NCBI GenBank assembly: GCA_016720545.1 | Contig: JADKKK010000035.1 | Span: forward strand, 62,001 to 126,000 | Direction: 5' to 3' | Length of the DNA stretch: 64,000 bases | Source: Myxococcales bacterium | Lineage (GTDB): Bacteria; Myxococcota_A; Polyangia; Polyangiales; Polyangiaceae | In this document: positions 6,886 to 16,780 of the stretch, piece after piece | Numbering within the stretch: position 1 is the stretch's first letter | How the letters are laid out: each line of letters starts with the position of its first letter | Position numbers and translations under genes: made by a program | Notes under the pieces: model-generated | The model's input: only the letters and a program-made list of their open reading frames with translations | What the model was told of the DNA's origin: nothing | Database searches by the model: none

Positions 6886-9402
6886 ATGAACGCCAAAACC
6901 GCCTTCGTCATGCTCGCCGCCAGTGGAATCGCCGCCTTCGCCATGGGATGTGGCGGGGCCGTCGCCCCTGTCCCGGACGACGACGCCATCGGACGCGACG
7001 AGGCCAGCCTTCGGCGCATGAAGAGCTGCGGTGAGCTGCTCACCGAGCTGCGCAGCGACTCCAAGTTCAAGCTGAACAAGGGCATCGATCTGCAGATCGC
7101 CGCGATTCGTCGCTTCGGTGCCAACGGCGGCTACTACGGGGGCGTGGGCATGGGAGGCTTCGGCGGCGACGCGCGCGCCGAGGGCTCGAGCAGCCCGACC
7201 GCCCCGCCCGCGCCGAACGCGGGCTCTGGCTCGGGCACCGGCTCCACGCCGGCCACGCCCCAGGCGACCGACCACTCGGGCACCACGACGCAGGTCGCGG
7301 GGGTCGACGAGGCCGACTTCGTCAAGGCCGACAACCAGAACCTCTACCTGCTGCACGGCGCCGACCTGAAGGTCCTCCGCGCGTGGCCGAAGGAGAGCAT
7401 GGCGGAGCTCGGCTCGGCGAAGGTCGAGGGGACGCCGACGGAGATGTTCCTCAGCGGGCAGACCCTGGTCGTGTACTCCCAGGTCAACGGCGCGAAGCTG
7501 TTTCAGGCCGCCGGCGTGCCGATGCGTGAGACCTACAACGACTGGGGCGGCTCGTACGGCGGCGGCGTCGACGTCGCGGGCGGCGCACCCGAGCCCTCCA
7601 CGGCGCCCCCGCGCCCCGGCGGTGGCGGCGCGCCCGAGCCGTACTACCCCCTCACCAAGATCACCGTGTTCAACGTCGTGAACAACGTGCCCCAGGTGGC
7701 CCGCGAGCTCTTCTTCGAGGGCCACTACGAGGACTCCCGCCGCGTGGGCAGCCACGTGCGCACCGTGCTGAACGGCGGCGCTCACGGACCGAAGCTGAAG
7801 TACGGCGTGGAGCTCGCGCCCGGCGAGTCGTATCCCACCGACGCGAACGGCATGATCGCCAAGCTCGAGGCGCTCCGCGCGGCCAACATCGCGATCCTCG
7901 ACGCCAGCACCGTCGCCGACTGGCTGCCCGTCGCGTTCGAGCGCAACGGCACGAGCGTGACCGCCGCCTCGCCCCGCTGCGAAGACTACTACGTGCCCAC
8001 CACCGGCTCGACGACCTTCGGCCTCACGCAGGTCGAGTCGCTCGACCTCGCGGCGCCCACCGCCCCCATCAAGAGCGCGGCCGTGACGGGCATGACCAAG
8101 GTGGTCTACGGCAACGGCGGGAGCCTGGTGCTCGCGCAGCAGGCCTACGTCGATCTCCCCTGGCTCGACATCTACGCCTCGTGGCAGGCGCAGTCGGGGT
8201 CGAGCGGGTCGGGCGGCGGCGGAGTCTCCACGCCCCCGTCGGTCGGCAGCGCCGAGCCAGCTCCCGCCCCGGACACCCCGGTCCCCCCGCGCCCTTCCGT
8301 CCCCGGTCAGGTCGGCCTGAAGGAGTCGCCCGCCGCGCCGACGGCCGCGCCGCTCCCCACGCGCTTCGCCACGGACCGCACCCACCTCCACAAGTTCTCG
8401 TTCGCGAGCGATCCGACCTTCCCGCTCTACGTGGGGTCGGGCTCGGTGACCGGATCGGTCGACGACCAGTATTCGCTCGACGAGTACCAGGGCAACCTTC
8501 GGGTCGCCACGACCGACCACTTCCTCTACCTCCGCAGGGCCACGAACGAGGCCGAGCGCCTCGCGCAGCCGGAGACCGAGAACCACGTGCGCGTGCTCGG
8601 CGCGCCCACGTCGGGCGGGCGCCTCCCGCGGCTCGGCGACACGGGCAAGCTCGCCCCCGGTGAGCGCATCTACTCGGTGCGCTTCATGGAGTCGAAGGGC
8701 TACGTCGTCACCTTCCGCCAGGTCGATCCGCTCTTCTCCCTCGACCTCTCCGTGCCCACGAACCCCCGCGTCACGGGCGAGCTGAAGATCCCCGGCTTCA
8801 GCGAGTTCATGGTGCCGATGGACCAGAACCACCTGCTCACGATCGGTCGCGACGCGACGCCCCAAGGCCGCGTGCAGGGCCTCGCCCTCCAGATCTTCGA
8901 CGTGACGAACCCTGCGCGCCCCACGCAGTCGCACAAGTTCTCCTACTCGGCGAGCGAGTACGGTCACTCCGAGGCGCTCTACGACCCGAAGGCGTTCACC
9001 TACTTCAAGGAGCGCGGGCTCCTCGCCTTCCCGTACATGTCCTCGGGTGGCTCCGGCGGCATGCGCAGCTCTCTCGAGATCTTCCGGGTGAGCGTGGGCT
9101 CGGGCTTCTCGAAGGCCGGCAGCCTCGACCACACGTCCCTGGTGAGCTCGAACCCCGGCGGCTACGGCTGCGGCTACTACGGCCCGAGCGTGCGACGCGG
9201 CGTGTTCCTCGAGGACGTGGCCTACTCGATAAGCTACGGGGGCATCATCGCGAGCAAGGTCGATCAGCTCGCGAGCCCGCCCCAAGTGCTCCGCCTCGGG
9301 GCGCCCGTGGTCCCCGGCGGGGGCTACTGCGGCGGCGCCGAGACGGGCGGTGGCGCGGTGCCCCCCTCGCCCGGCGGCGTGCCGGTCCCGGATCCCAACT
9401 GA
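6886..9402 (+). CDS. Secreted beta-propeller domain lipoprotein
   Basis: 838 residues. The signal peptide runs to the lipobox FAMGC (residues ~18-22), so the protein is a lipoprotein or surface-exposed. After a Gly/Pro/Ser-rich stretch comes VAGVDEADFVKADNQNLYLL, the hallmark opening of the large secreted beta-propeller family (Pfam PF09826), which recurs with long extracellular beta-rich sequence to the C-terminus (for example FSEFMVPMDQNHLLTIGRD). Two inserted Pro/Ser/Gly linkers lie near residues 235 and 435. The biochemical role of the family is unknown. The gene has a strong RBS and a sigma-54 promoter, implying control by an enhancer-binding protein. Confidence 0.85.
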   Translation: MNAKTAFVMLAASGIAAFAMGCGGAVAPVPDDDAIGRDEASLRRMKSCGELLTELRSDSKFKLNKGIDLQIAAIRRFGANGGYYGGVGMGGFGGDARAEGSSSPTAPPAPNAGSGSGTGSTPATPQATDHSGTTTQVAGVDEADFVKADNQNLYLLHGADLKVLRAWPKESMAELGSAKVEGTPTEMFLSGQTLVVYSQVNGAKLFQAAGVPMRETYNDWGGSYGGGVDVAGGAPEPSTAPPRPGGGGAPEPYYPLTKITVFNVVNNVPQVARELFFEGHYEDSRRVGSHVRTVLNGGAHGPKLKYGVELAPGESYPTDANGMIAKLEALRAANIAILDASTVADWLPVAFERNGTSVTAASPRCEDYYVPTTGSTTFGLTQVESLDLAAPTAPIKSAAVTGMTKVVYGNGGSLVLAQQAYVDLPWLDIYASWQAQSGSSGSGGGGVSTPPSVGSAEPAPAPDTPVPPRPSVPGQVGLKESPAAPTAAPLPTRFATDRTHLHKFSFASDPTFPLYVGSGSVTGSVDDQYSLDEYQGNLRVATTDHFLYLRRATNEAERLAQPETENHVRVLGAPTSGGRLPRLGDTGKLAPGERIYSVRFMESKGYVVTFRQVDPLFSLDLSVPTNPRVTGELKIPGFSEFMVPMDQNHLLTIGRDATPQGRVQGLALQIFDVTNPARPTQSHKFSYSASEYGHSEALYDPKAFTYFKERGLLAFPYMSSGGSGGMRSSLEIFRVSVGSGFSKAGSLDHTSLVSSNPGGYGCGYYGPSVRRGVFLEDVAYSISYGGIIASKVDQLASPPQVLRLGAPVVPGGGYCGGAETGGGAVPPSPGGVPVPDPN

Positions 9403-9464
9403 CCGGGCCTCGACAGCCTGACATTGTCTGACCGCCCGAGGGCGCTCCCCATCGCGACCGCGAT

Positions 9465-10064
9465 GTGTGTGGGCGCCCTCGGCGCGTTCCGGGGCCGCGT
9501 CCACGCGCGACAGCGCTCCCGGCCCTCCCGCGCCGCCCGCTCGCGGAGCTGCGCGGGCACTTTGGATTCTCGTATGGCACCTACCTCGGCGCCACCTACG
9601 CCGACATGTTCCCAGGGCGCACGGGCCGCGTCGTGCTCGACTCGGCGATGGCCCCGACCAACGACTACGTGAAGCTCGGCCACCCCCTCGCGGGCGCGAA
9701 GCTCGGCGAGAGCTCGTTCGCCCTGTCGCGGCTGTCGTTCGCGGAGCTCTGTGGCGCCGACCTGACCTCCGCCGACTTCTCCGGAGCGCGCTTGCCGCAG
9801 GCTCGCCTCGGCGTGGGCCCGGTGCCCTCATGCGCACCGACGTTCGGCGTCGACGCGACCTCGACCAACTCCCATACCGTGTGTCCTTCCGGGCTGCGTG
9901 GCCCGTGCACGCCGAGCGCGTGGGCCCGGGAGGCCCTCCCCTCGGTGTGCTGCGATCCGCGCCTAGGCGTCTGCGGCCCCGACTCGCCGACCAGCGCCGC
10001 CTGCACGCAGTCGTGCCAGTGCGAGTCGGCCAGCTGCGTCGCCGGCGCGTGCGAGGCCCGATGA
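9465..10064 (+). pseudogene. Chimeric remnant: alpha/beta-hydrolase core fused to pentapeptide/Cys-rich tail
   Basis: The open frame encodes two unrelated pieces. Residues ~30-65 (HFGFSYGTYLGATYADMFPG, then RVVLDSAMAPTNDY) are the nucleophile-elbow region of a tripeptidyl-aminopeptidase/proline-iminopeptidase-type hydrolase. The cap and the regions carrying the catalytic Asp and His are absent. From about residue 85 the sequence becomes pentapeptide-like (LCGADLTSADFSGARL) and ends in a Cys-rich module (TVCPSGLRGPC, SVCCDP, CQCESASCVAGAC). That module is also the C-terminus of the gene ending at 14313. The first ~25 residues are Arg/Pro-rich and look out of frame. The stop overlaps the next start (ATGA), so it may still be translated. 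Confidence 0.65.
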
Positions 10065-11681
10065 GGCGCTCACGCACGCCGACCCTCGGCCGCCGCGATC
10101 TCCTGAAGGCGCTCGCAGCCGTGGGAGCCCTCGGCTCCAGCGCGGGGGGCGCACTCGCCGGTTGTGACGACTCCACTCCGCCCCAAGCTTCGGTATCCCC
10201 GCGCGAGGTGCGGCGTCGCGAGAAGACGCTCCACTTTCACCTCGGAGGGCTAGGCATTCGCGAGAGCGCGCTCGCCGCGTACATGCGTCCGCGCCTCCAG
10301 CTCCGCGTGGGCGGAGAGACCTATGCACTCACCGCCCACACCCCGGAGACGTTGCGGGCTCGAGAGTCGCTGCACATCGACGGAGTCGCGCCGTCTCACT
10401 TCGCCGAGAACGTGTCGCTGTCCATTCAGGGAGTGCAGAGCTACCACCTCACGTTCGCAGGCCATCACGGCCCGCCCGCCCCGATCTTGCACGGCATCCA
10501 CATCCCGTCGCTCGACGACCGCGCGCTCCTCGCCGCGCCCGCCACCAGCGTTCCCGACGAAGACCCCGCGCACCTCGTCAGCTACGTCGACTGCGCGGTC
10601 TGGTGCGTATTTCATCATCCCAGCATCATGGCCCTCGACGCGGCGGTCGCCACGGCCGTCATCGACCACATCAAGCGATGCGACAGCTTCGACGCGCTCC
10701 GCAAGAAGGTCGAAGACCTCGCCTACATCTCGACTCCGGAGGACGTCGAGAAGGGCTATGCCGGCTGGGCCGAAGCTTCGTACGTGCGCGACGCGACGGG
10801 CGCGCCCGTGCCGCTCTACGATCAGGTCCGACGCACGAGCGCCGATGGCTCCCCTACGTTCGAGAGCGTACTGCGCTCCCCGGCGGCGTACGAGTACAGC
10901 TGGCAACCGGATCCGAGCATCAAGCCCACGATTGACCTCGTCGTCACGCAGACCTTGGAGCGCCTGCACAACGACGCATCGATGGAGGCGGTGGGCAAGT
11001 ACACGACCCTCGAAGGGACGGACGCGTATCAGGCACCTTCCGCGCTGCGAGGGGCGCTCGGCGCCTCCAAGGCCGATGTCCTCTTGGTGGACGAGAACGT
11101 GTCACGCGGGGGGCGACGCCTCAACATCCTCAAGGTGGAGGAGCGCGAGGTCGAGCTCAAGGTCACCAATCACCTCGCCATCGGCGTCTGCGTTGGGGCT
11201 TCGTATTTCGACGATGACGGCGCGCTCACCTCCACGGCCTTCCTGGGCTACGTGCCCGCCACGTCGTACCCGTCCGTAACGAAGGCCTTCACGAGCGCTT
11301 CGAGTGAGGAATACAAACTCCCACTCAAGGACTCGGCCTATGCCGAGCTATGGACCGTCGCGGGGACCCTCCGCGCGGGGGACGGGCAGGTTCGCGCTCC
11401 GGCCGGCAGCACCGCGCTCGACAACTACGACGTCGCGCGGAACGTCGCCATCATTCTCGAGATCGTGCTGGATGCGCTCCTCCCGACCTGGTCTTTGATG
11501 GCGGGCACCGGCGGAGGCGAGGCGGCCCACACGCTCAGCCACACGTTCTTCGAGGCCCTCACGGAGGAGCGCTACGGCCTCGTGATCGAGCTCATCAAGG
11601 CCGCGTGCGGCGCGAGGTTGGGGAAGGACAAAGCGTTCGACCACCGTGAGCGAGTGGTACCCGCAGAGGGGAGCGCCCTGA
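10061..11681 (+). CDS. Tat-exported lipoprotein of unknown function (no in-frame stop before next gene)
   Basis: The N-terminus RRDLLKALAAVGALGSS is a twin-arginine signal followed by a lipobox LAGC near residue 36, so the protein folds in the cytoplasm before export and is then lipidated. The ~500-residue mature part matches no family I can name; it includes SYVDCAVWCVFHHPSIMALD and a C-terminal helical segment. The reading frame does not stop where the next lipoprotein begins but runs through it to 12541. A one-base shift near 11640 would instead end this gene at TGA 11679-11681, overlapping the next ATG. Either a fusion or an indel is involved. Its own start overlaps the upstream remnant by ATGA. 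Confidence 0.6.
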
Positions 11682-14313
11682 TGCCAAGGCCACCTCGAGG
11701 GCGGGCGCTCGTGCCCCGCTTCGCCCGAGAGCGCAGGGCATGCAGCGAGCGCGCGCCTCTCACGGGAGTGCTCGGGCTCGCGCTCGCGCTCGCGCCCGCG
11801 CCCGCTGGCTGCGGGTCGACCCCGGCGGCCGAGCCGTCGTGCAGCGCGAGCGCGGCCGCCCATTACGCGGAGCTGCGCGCTTCGAGTCGCCCGCTCTGCG
11901 ACCATCAGCACCTCGTCGCCGCGCTCACGCCGCGGGCCGCGAGCGAGGCGGGGGTCGGTACGTTGCGCCTCCCGATTCGAGTGACGCGCGAGGAGTCGCG
12001 CGCCTACTGCTTCCGCGACGACAACGGGGAGCCCCACTCGGCGACGCTCATGCGCCAGGACCTGACCCCGGTGGTCTCCTTCTCTGCGGGCGGCCCCTGC
12101 ATCGACGCCCGGCTGCCGGTAGGCACCTACGTGCTCGACGTCCGTCACGCGCTCGCGCGAGCCGGCGGCCAGGACGCGACGCCGGACGTCATCCACACCC
12201 AGCTCGTCGCCGGCGGCCCCGATCGAAGAGAGTTTCGGGTCAGCTCCAACGAGTGCGAGGGATGCCAGCTCACCTCCGGGGACGCGTGGCCCCAGCTCGC
12301 CCCGGGTCGCTACGGCTACATTGGCAAATACAAGGGCGCCACGCTGGGTGGCACATGTGGCGTGAACGGCACCGGGAAGGACGAGTGTGTCCTCCAGGGG
12401 GACTTCACTCGGGCCTCCGTCGAGGGGTACGTCGCTTATGGCCTCACGGCGTCGGCCCGGGCGCGCCCCGGGAGTTTCGTATCAGCACGAACGAGTGCGC
12501 GGGCTGCGACCTCGGGGCGGGCGCCAACTGGCCCCTCTTGAAGGTACCCACCGGCCCCGAGAGCCCGAGCTTCGTCTACGGCTACATGGGCGACTATCGA
12601 AACGCCACGCTGGGTGGGACATGCACCCGCTCGAGCTCCGATCCTGACAGCCCGTTCGGCGGGCTCGCCGGGCACGAGTGCCGCCTCGAAGGGTCGCTCG
12701 GAGGCGCCACGCTCCGCGCCGCGACGAAGGAGCCCCTGGCCCTCAGCGGCGATTTTGTGGGCGCGAGCCTCTCCTCGCTCGCCGTCTCTTTCGCGGAGGA
12801 TTACAGCCGCGGCGAGGTCACCCTGGAGGGTGACTTCCGCGGCGTGAAGGGCGTCCCTTCCGTCGCGCGGTCGTTCGTCCTCGATCTCCGCGCTCGCCCG
12901 CGCATGTCGAGCCCCGACCTCGTGGAGGGCTTGCGCTCGCAGGGCGTCGCGAAGTCGGTGGGGCGCGCGGTGTTGGCCGAGGGCGCCAAGACCGGCTCGC
13001 AGTACGTCCACGCGGATCTCCGCCTCGATCTCGCTGTCTTCGAGCTCGACGATCGCGTCTTCGCGGTGGATCCGGTCACGAACGTCGTCGACCTCTCGGC
13101 TTTCACGTGTCGTCGCTGCGCACTCCTGAACGGTCCCCTCCACGCGAAGGGCGCGCCGGTCGTGCTCTCTCGGCCCGATCTCACCGATTCGGCGCTCTCC
13201 GGGGGCACGTTCGACGTCGCTTCGCTGCTCGCCTCGGTCACCCCGCCCCTCAGGTTCTCCGACCTGACCCTTCGCTTCTGGCCGAGCCGCGACGGCGCGG
13301 ACGTCGGGTCGGGATTCTCGGGCGCCACGTTCGAGAACGTCTCGTTCACTTCCGTCGACACGCAAGCCTTCGCGACGCAGTACGGGGTCTTCGACCGCGC
13401 GACCCTACGAGAATGCAGCTTCAAGAACATCTCGTTCCCCAGGTCGACATGGCGAGGGGCGACCGTCGCGCGCGTCGCGTTCCTTGCGGTGAACGTCGAC
13501 GAGAGCGACTGGGAGGGCGCTCAGGTGGACGCGACGATCGAGGCGTTCTCGGCGAGAGACGCCAAGCTACGCGGGCTGCGCAGCCTCTCGCTCGTCGGTC
13601 GCGGAAGTCAGCTCGATCGCGCCGCGATCAGCGTGGTCTCGGGCGCCCCCCAGACACGCATCGCCCTCCAGCAATCCTCACTGCAGGGGCTGGCTCTGAG
13701 TGGCATTCAGGTTCGGCTGGACCTCGCCTCGTGCGGAGCCGCGGGCGCGAGGCTGAGCGAAGTGTACGCGGACGGCTCGGCGCTCACCGACGTTGACCTC
13801 ACGGGCGCGACGATCTCGAACACCCACCTCCGGAACGGCAACCTGTCGGCGTCGCTCTTCACACGTAGCGACCTCCGCGCGGTCCACCTCGAGGGGAGCG
13901 AGATCGAGTACGCGAGCTTCGCCTCCGCCACGGCGGCGTCCCTCTATCTCGACGACACGAAGCTCGACGGGACGGTGTTCTGCGGCATGTCTCGGAGCGA
14001 CCTCGTCCCGATTCCGCTCCCCCGCGCGGATCTGAGCGGCGCCATCTTTCGCGCGGACGCCAAGAAGTACCTCACGTGCGACGACGCCACGTCGGTCTTC
14101 CAGACCGGCAACGCGACGGTCTGTCCGGACGGCCGCTTCGGTCCGTGCAGCGGCGCGGCGTGGGTCGCGCCGCCTACCCCCGCGGAGTGCTGCGTGCCTG
14201 TCCCCGGTCAGCCGCCCTGCCCGCGGCGGCTCGTCGGCGGCAGGCCCTGCGACGACGACTGCCAGTGCTTGTCTGGGGTGTGCTCGCTGGGCCTTTGCGC
14301 CTCGCCTGGCTGA
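11681..14313 (+). CDS. Pentapeptide-repeat lipoprotein, interrupted by a frameshift near 12.45 kb
   Basis: ATG 11681 follows GAGGGGAG. A signal peptide (LTGVLGLALALAPAPAGC) ends in a lipobox. The first frame runs to about 12450, then coding continues in another frame to 14313, about 870 residues in all. On either side of the break lies a duplicated unit: REFRVSSNECEGCQL...GYIGKYKGATLGGTC and REFRISTNECAGCDL...GYMGDYRNATLGGTC. The second half carries pentapeptide-like repeats (FENVSFTSVD, LTDVDLTGATISNTHL, RADLSGAIF), which normally fold as a right-handed beta-helix. The end is a Cys-rich module (TVCPDGRFGPCSGAAW, CQCLSGVCSLGLC). Function unknown; exported surface protein likely. Confidence 0.65.
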
Positions 14314-14359
14314 TCCGCGCGCCGTCGCACGGCGGCTGTCAGCGCGGTCCACAGGCTGC

Positions 14360-14380
14360 GGCGGCGAACGCCACGCCGCC
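14360..14380. terminator. Hairpin between convergent genes
   Basis: GGCGGCG (14360-14366) pairs perfectly with CGCCGCC (14374-14380) across a 7-base loop, in the 87-base gap between two converging genes. There is no T-run on either side. Confidence 0.4.
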
Positions 14381-14400
14381 GAAGAGACGTCTCGAACGAC

Positions 14401-15732
14401 TCACTGGCAGCGTCGGAACGGGAGGCCCTCGACGTCGGGGGCGCCCCCGGCCACGCACGACGAGCCCGTGGGACACACGCCGTCGGCGGTGCAGTCGCGC
14501 GAGCACTTGCCCTGCGCGCAGTAGCCGAAGGCGCAGTCGCCGTCGCGCGTGCAGGCGCTCCGCACCTCGCCTGCGCCCTGGGCCGGCAAGCAGAGGCCGA
14601 TGCGCTGGCCGAGCACGCTGCCCACGCTGGTGCAGGCGTAGCCGTGGGCGCAGCCGCCCGCGGCGCGGCACGAGTCGACGCACGAGTCGCCCACCACGCC
14701 CGGCACGCTCACCGCGCTCGGGCACGCCACGAACGGCGCCGCGGGGATCGTGAAGCGGTCGAAGTCGATGTGCTGCGTGTCGTTGCAGAGGTTCACGACG
14801 GCGTTGTTCACGTCGCACGCGTACTCGGCGCGGCTGCCCTGCGGCAGCGGGCCCTTCACGTCGCCCGGCCGACGGCAGCTCCCGCCCGCGCAGGTCCAGG
14901 GGGCGAGGGGCAGCGCGCGTTGTGGGCAGTCGGCCGCGCTCACGCACCCGAACGTGCAGCCCGACGCGAGGATGCTCTGATCGCACTGCGCGCCCGTGCA
15001 CACGGCGCCGCCGCCGCAGTACTCCTCCGCGCGGACGCACACGCGCTTTCCGCCCACGGTGCCGCAGCCGTAGCCGTTCGGGCAGCCCGCGCCGGAGCCG
15101 CACTCGATCGTGCAGTACCCCGGGCTCACGCAGCCCCAGTTGCACGCCGCCGGCGCCGCGACGTCGCACGGGCGGCCAACGTCGCTCGCCGCGCAGTAGG
15201 TGTCGGGGCCGAGGGTCATGCACCGCGTGCCGCTCATGCACTGCGCGGTGGTCGCGCACGACGGCGAACAGCGCGCCGGGCCGCCGCGGGTGAGCGGCCG
15301 ACACAAGAGCCCTGACGCGCACTCCGCGTCGCTCGCGCAGAGGTCGAGGCGCGCCTTTGTCCCGCCGCCGTCGGGGCGGCTCGCGTCGCTCGCGTCGGGC
15401 ACCACGGCCCCGTCCGCCGCGTCGGCGACGACGGGCGCGTCCGACGTGGCGTCGACGCCGCCCTCGCCGACCGCGCCGTCCCCGGGCGCGCCGCCGTCAG
15501 CGGGAACACATTTCCCTACCACGCCGCACACAAAGCCTGGATCGCAGTCGAGGCCGTCGAAGCAGTCGCGCTTGCACACGCCCGCGGCGCAGTAGAAGCC
15601 CGCGGCGCAGTCGCTGTTGAACTCGCAGGGGGCGGCCTGCGCGCAGCTGCTCGCCGCACCCGCGAGGGCGAGGCCAAGGCCGAGGGCGGCGAGGGCAGCG
15701 AGGGAGGACCGGGCAGCGGCGCGGCGGGACAT
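14401..15732 (-). CDS. Cys-rich secreted protein, probable lipoprotein
   Basis: 443 residues. The signal peptide LAALAALGLGLALAGAASSC ends in a lipobox-like ASSC. It is followed by repeated Cys modules of the form C-x-S-D-C-x(2)-G-x(2)-C-x(3)-G-x-C (for example CEFNSDCAAGFYCAAGVC, and again near the C-terminus CTRDGDCAFGYCAQGKC). An Asp/Ala/Gly linker near residues 75-120 separates the first module from the rest. Around 40 cysteines indicate many disulphides. Such proteins are abundant in Polyangia and have no assigned function. It faces the pentapeptide gene tail to tail. Confidence 0.75.
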   Translation of the reverse strand: MSRRAAARSSLAALAALGLGLALAGAASSCAQAAPCEFNSDCAAGFYCAAGVCKRDCFDGLDCDPGFVCGVVGKCVPADGGAPGDGAVGEGGVDATSDAPVVADAADGAVVPDASDASRPDGGGTKARLDLCASDAECASGLLCRPLTRGGPARCSPSCATTAQCMSGTRCMTLGPDTYCAASDVGRPCDVAAPAACNWGCVSPGYCTIECGSGAGCPNGYGCGTVGGKRVCVRAEEYCGGGAVCTGAQCDQSILASGCTFGCVSAADCPQRALPLAPWTCAGGSCRRPGDVKGPLPQGSRAEYACDVNNAVVNLCNDTQHIDFDRFTIPAAPFVACPSAVSVPGVVGDSCVDSCRAAGGCAHGYACTSVGSVLGQRIGLCLPAQGAGEVRSACTRDGDCAFGYCAQGKCSRDCTADGVCPTGSSCVAGGAPDVEGLPFRRCQ

Positions 15733-15824
15733 GCCCCTGAAGTGTACCCAACTCGGGGGACAGCGGATGCAGGCTCATGCAGGGTCGCCCCCGAGTGACT
15801 CGCGTGAGCTGCTAAGGTGCCCGT

Positions 15825-16721
15825 GTGCTCTGGACGCTCTGCGCCGTCGCCTCCGCGCTCCTCGGCGCGAGGCTGTGGAGCCGACGAAGGCTCGCGAGGA
15901 CGGCCTCGTGGCGGCTGGAAGCGCTCGTGTTCGCGCTGCTGATCGTGGCGTGCGGGGTGTTCGCGCCTTCGGTCATGTTGCTGAAAAAGTTCGTCGCGAA
16001 GCTCGTCATGCCCGCGGGTCTCGTCGCGTGCGGGCTCACCCTCGTGGCCGTGCGCAGCTGGCGTCGCGGTCGCTGGCGGGAGCGAGCGCTGTCCTTGACG
16101 GTGCTGCTCGCCTACGTCGCCCTCTCCAACGAGTGGCTCGCGAGCGCCCTCACCGTGCGGCTCGAGCGCGACTACGCAGCCATCGACCCGTTCGACTCGG
16201 GCACGTTCGACGCGATCGTCGTGCTCGGCGGCGGCACGGGCCTCACGCCGCGAGGCGGCCCCGAGCTCGGCAGCGCGGGCGACCGGGTGGCGCTCGGGGC
16301 GGAGCTCTACCGCGCGGGCGTCACCCGGACGCTCGTGACCTCGGGCGCCTCGATCGCGGGGCTCGACGTGGCTCGCGATCTCAGCTGGGAGACCGAGACC
16401 GTGTGGCGAAGGCTCGGCGTGCCGCAGGAGGCGATCGTACGCGTCGAGGGCCCACGGAACACCGCCGAGGAAGCGGAGGCCTACCGTGCGCTCATCACAG
16501 CGCGAGGGTGGCGCCGCGTGGGGCTCGTCACCTCGGGCACGCACATGCGCCGCGCGCTCCTGCAGACGCGCCAGCGAGGGCTCACTCTCCTGCCGCTCCC
16601 GGCCGATCTGCGCGGCCGCACCCCGCAGCTCTCGGCGCCCGCGATGGTGCCCGACGCGCAGGCGTTCCTCACGATGCAGCAGGGGCTCTGGGAGGTGCTC
16701 GGGGGCGCGCTGGTGCGGTAG
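15825..16721 (+). CDS. DUF218 (YdcF/SanA/ElyC family) membrane protein
   Basis: 298 residues beginning with a GTG codon. Three or four transmembrane helices occupy residues 1-100. A DUF218 domain follows: FDAIVVLGGGTGLTPRGG, then GDRVALGAELYRAGVTRTLV, GPRNTAEEAEAYRAL and RVGLVTSGTHMRRA. Family members such as ElyC and SanA act in envelope and peptidoglycan-precursor integrity; a role here is inferred from that only. Its length and N-terminal membrane region are as in ElyC. It is divergent from the Cys-rich protein (15732), with about 90 bases between them. Confidence 0.85.
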   Translation: MLWTLCAVASALLGARLWSRRRLARTASWRLEALVFALLIVACGVFAPSVMLLKKFVAKLVMPAGLVACGLTLVAVRSWRRGRWRERALSLTVLLAYVALSNEWLASALTVRLERDYAAIDPFDSGTFDAIVVLGGGTGLTPRGGPELGSAGDRVALGAELYRAGVTRTLVTSGASIAGLDVARDLSWETETVWRRLGVPQEAIVRVEGPRNTAEEAEAYRALITARGWRRVGLVTSGTHMRRALLQTRQRGLTLLPLPADLRGRTPQLSAPAMVPDAQAFLTMQQGLWEVLGGALVR

Positions 16722-16723
16722 AG

Positions 16724-16778
16724 CGAGAGGCGAGTCGTCACGCGGTGGTCGGCAAGGACGACGCGCCGCCGCCTCTCG
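16724..16778. terminator. Long-range inverted repeat between convergent genes
   Basis: CGAGAGGCG (16724-16732) and CGCCTCTCG (16770-16778) are exact complements and extend to GAG/CTC with one bulge. They fill the 59-base gap between two converging genes. The loop is large and a T-run is missing. Confidence 0.35.
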
Positions 16779-16780
16779 GC

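Noticed and set aside
6853..10176. 1100-codon minus-strand open frame across the beta-propeller gene
   Set aside because: Antisense to a gene with promoter, ribosome site and signal peptide; composition is Arg/Ala/His-rich and featureless.
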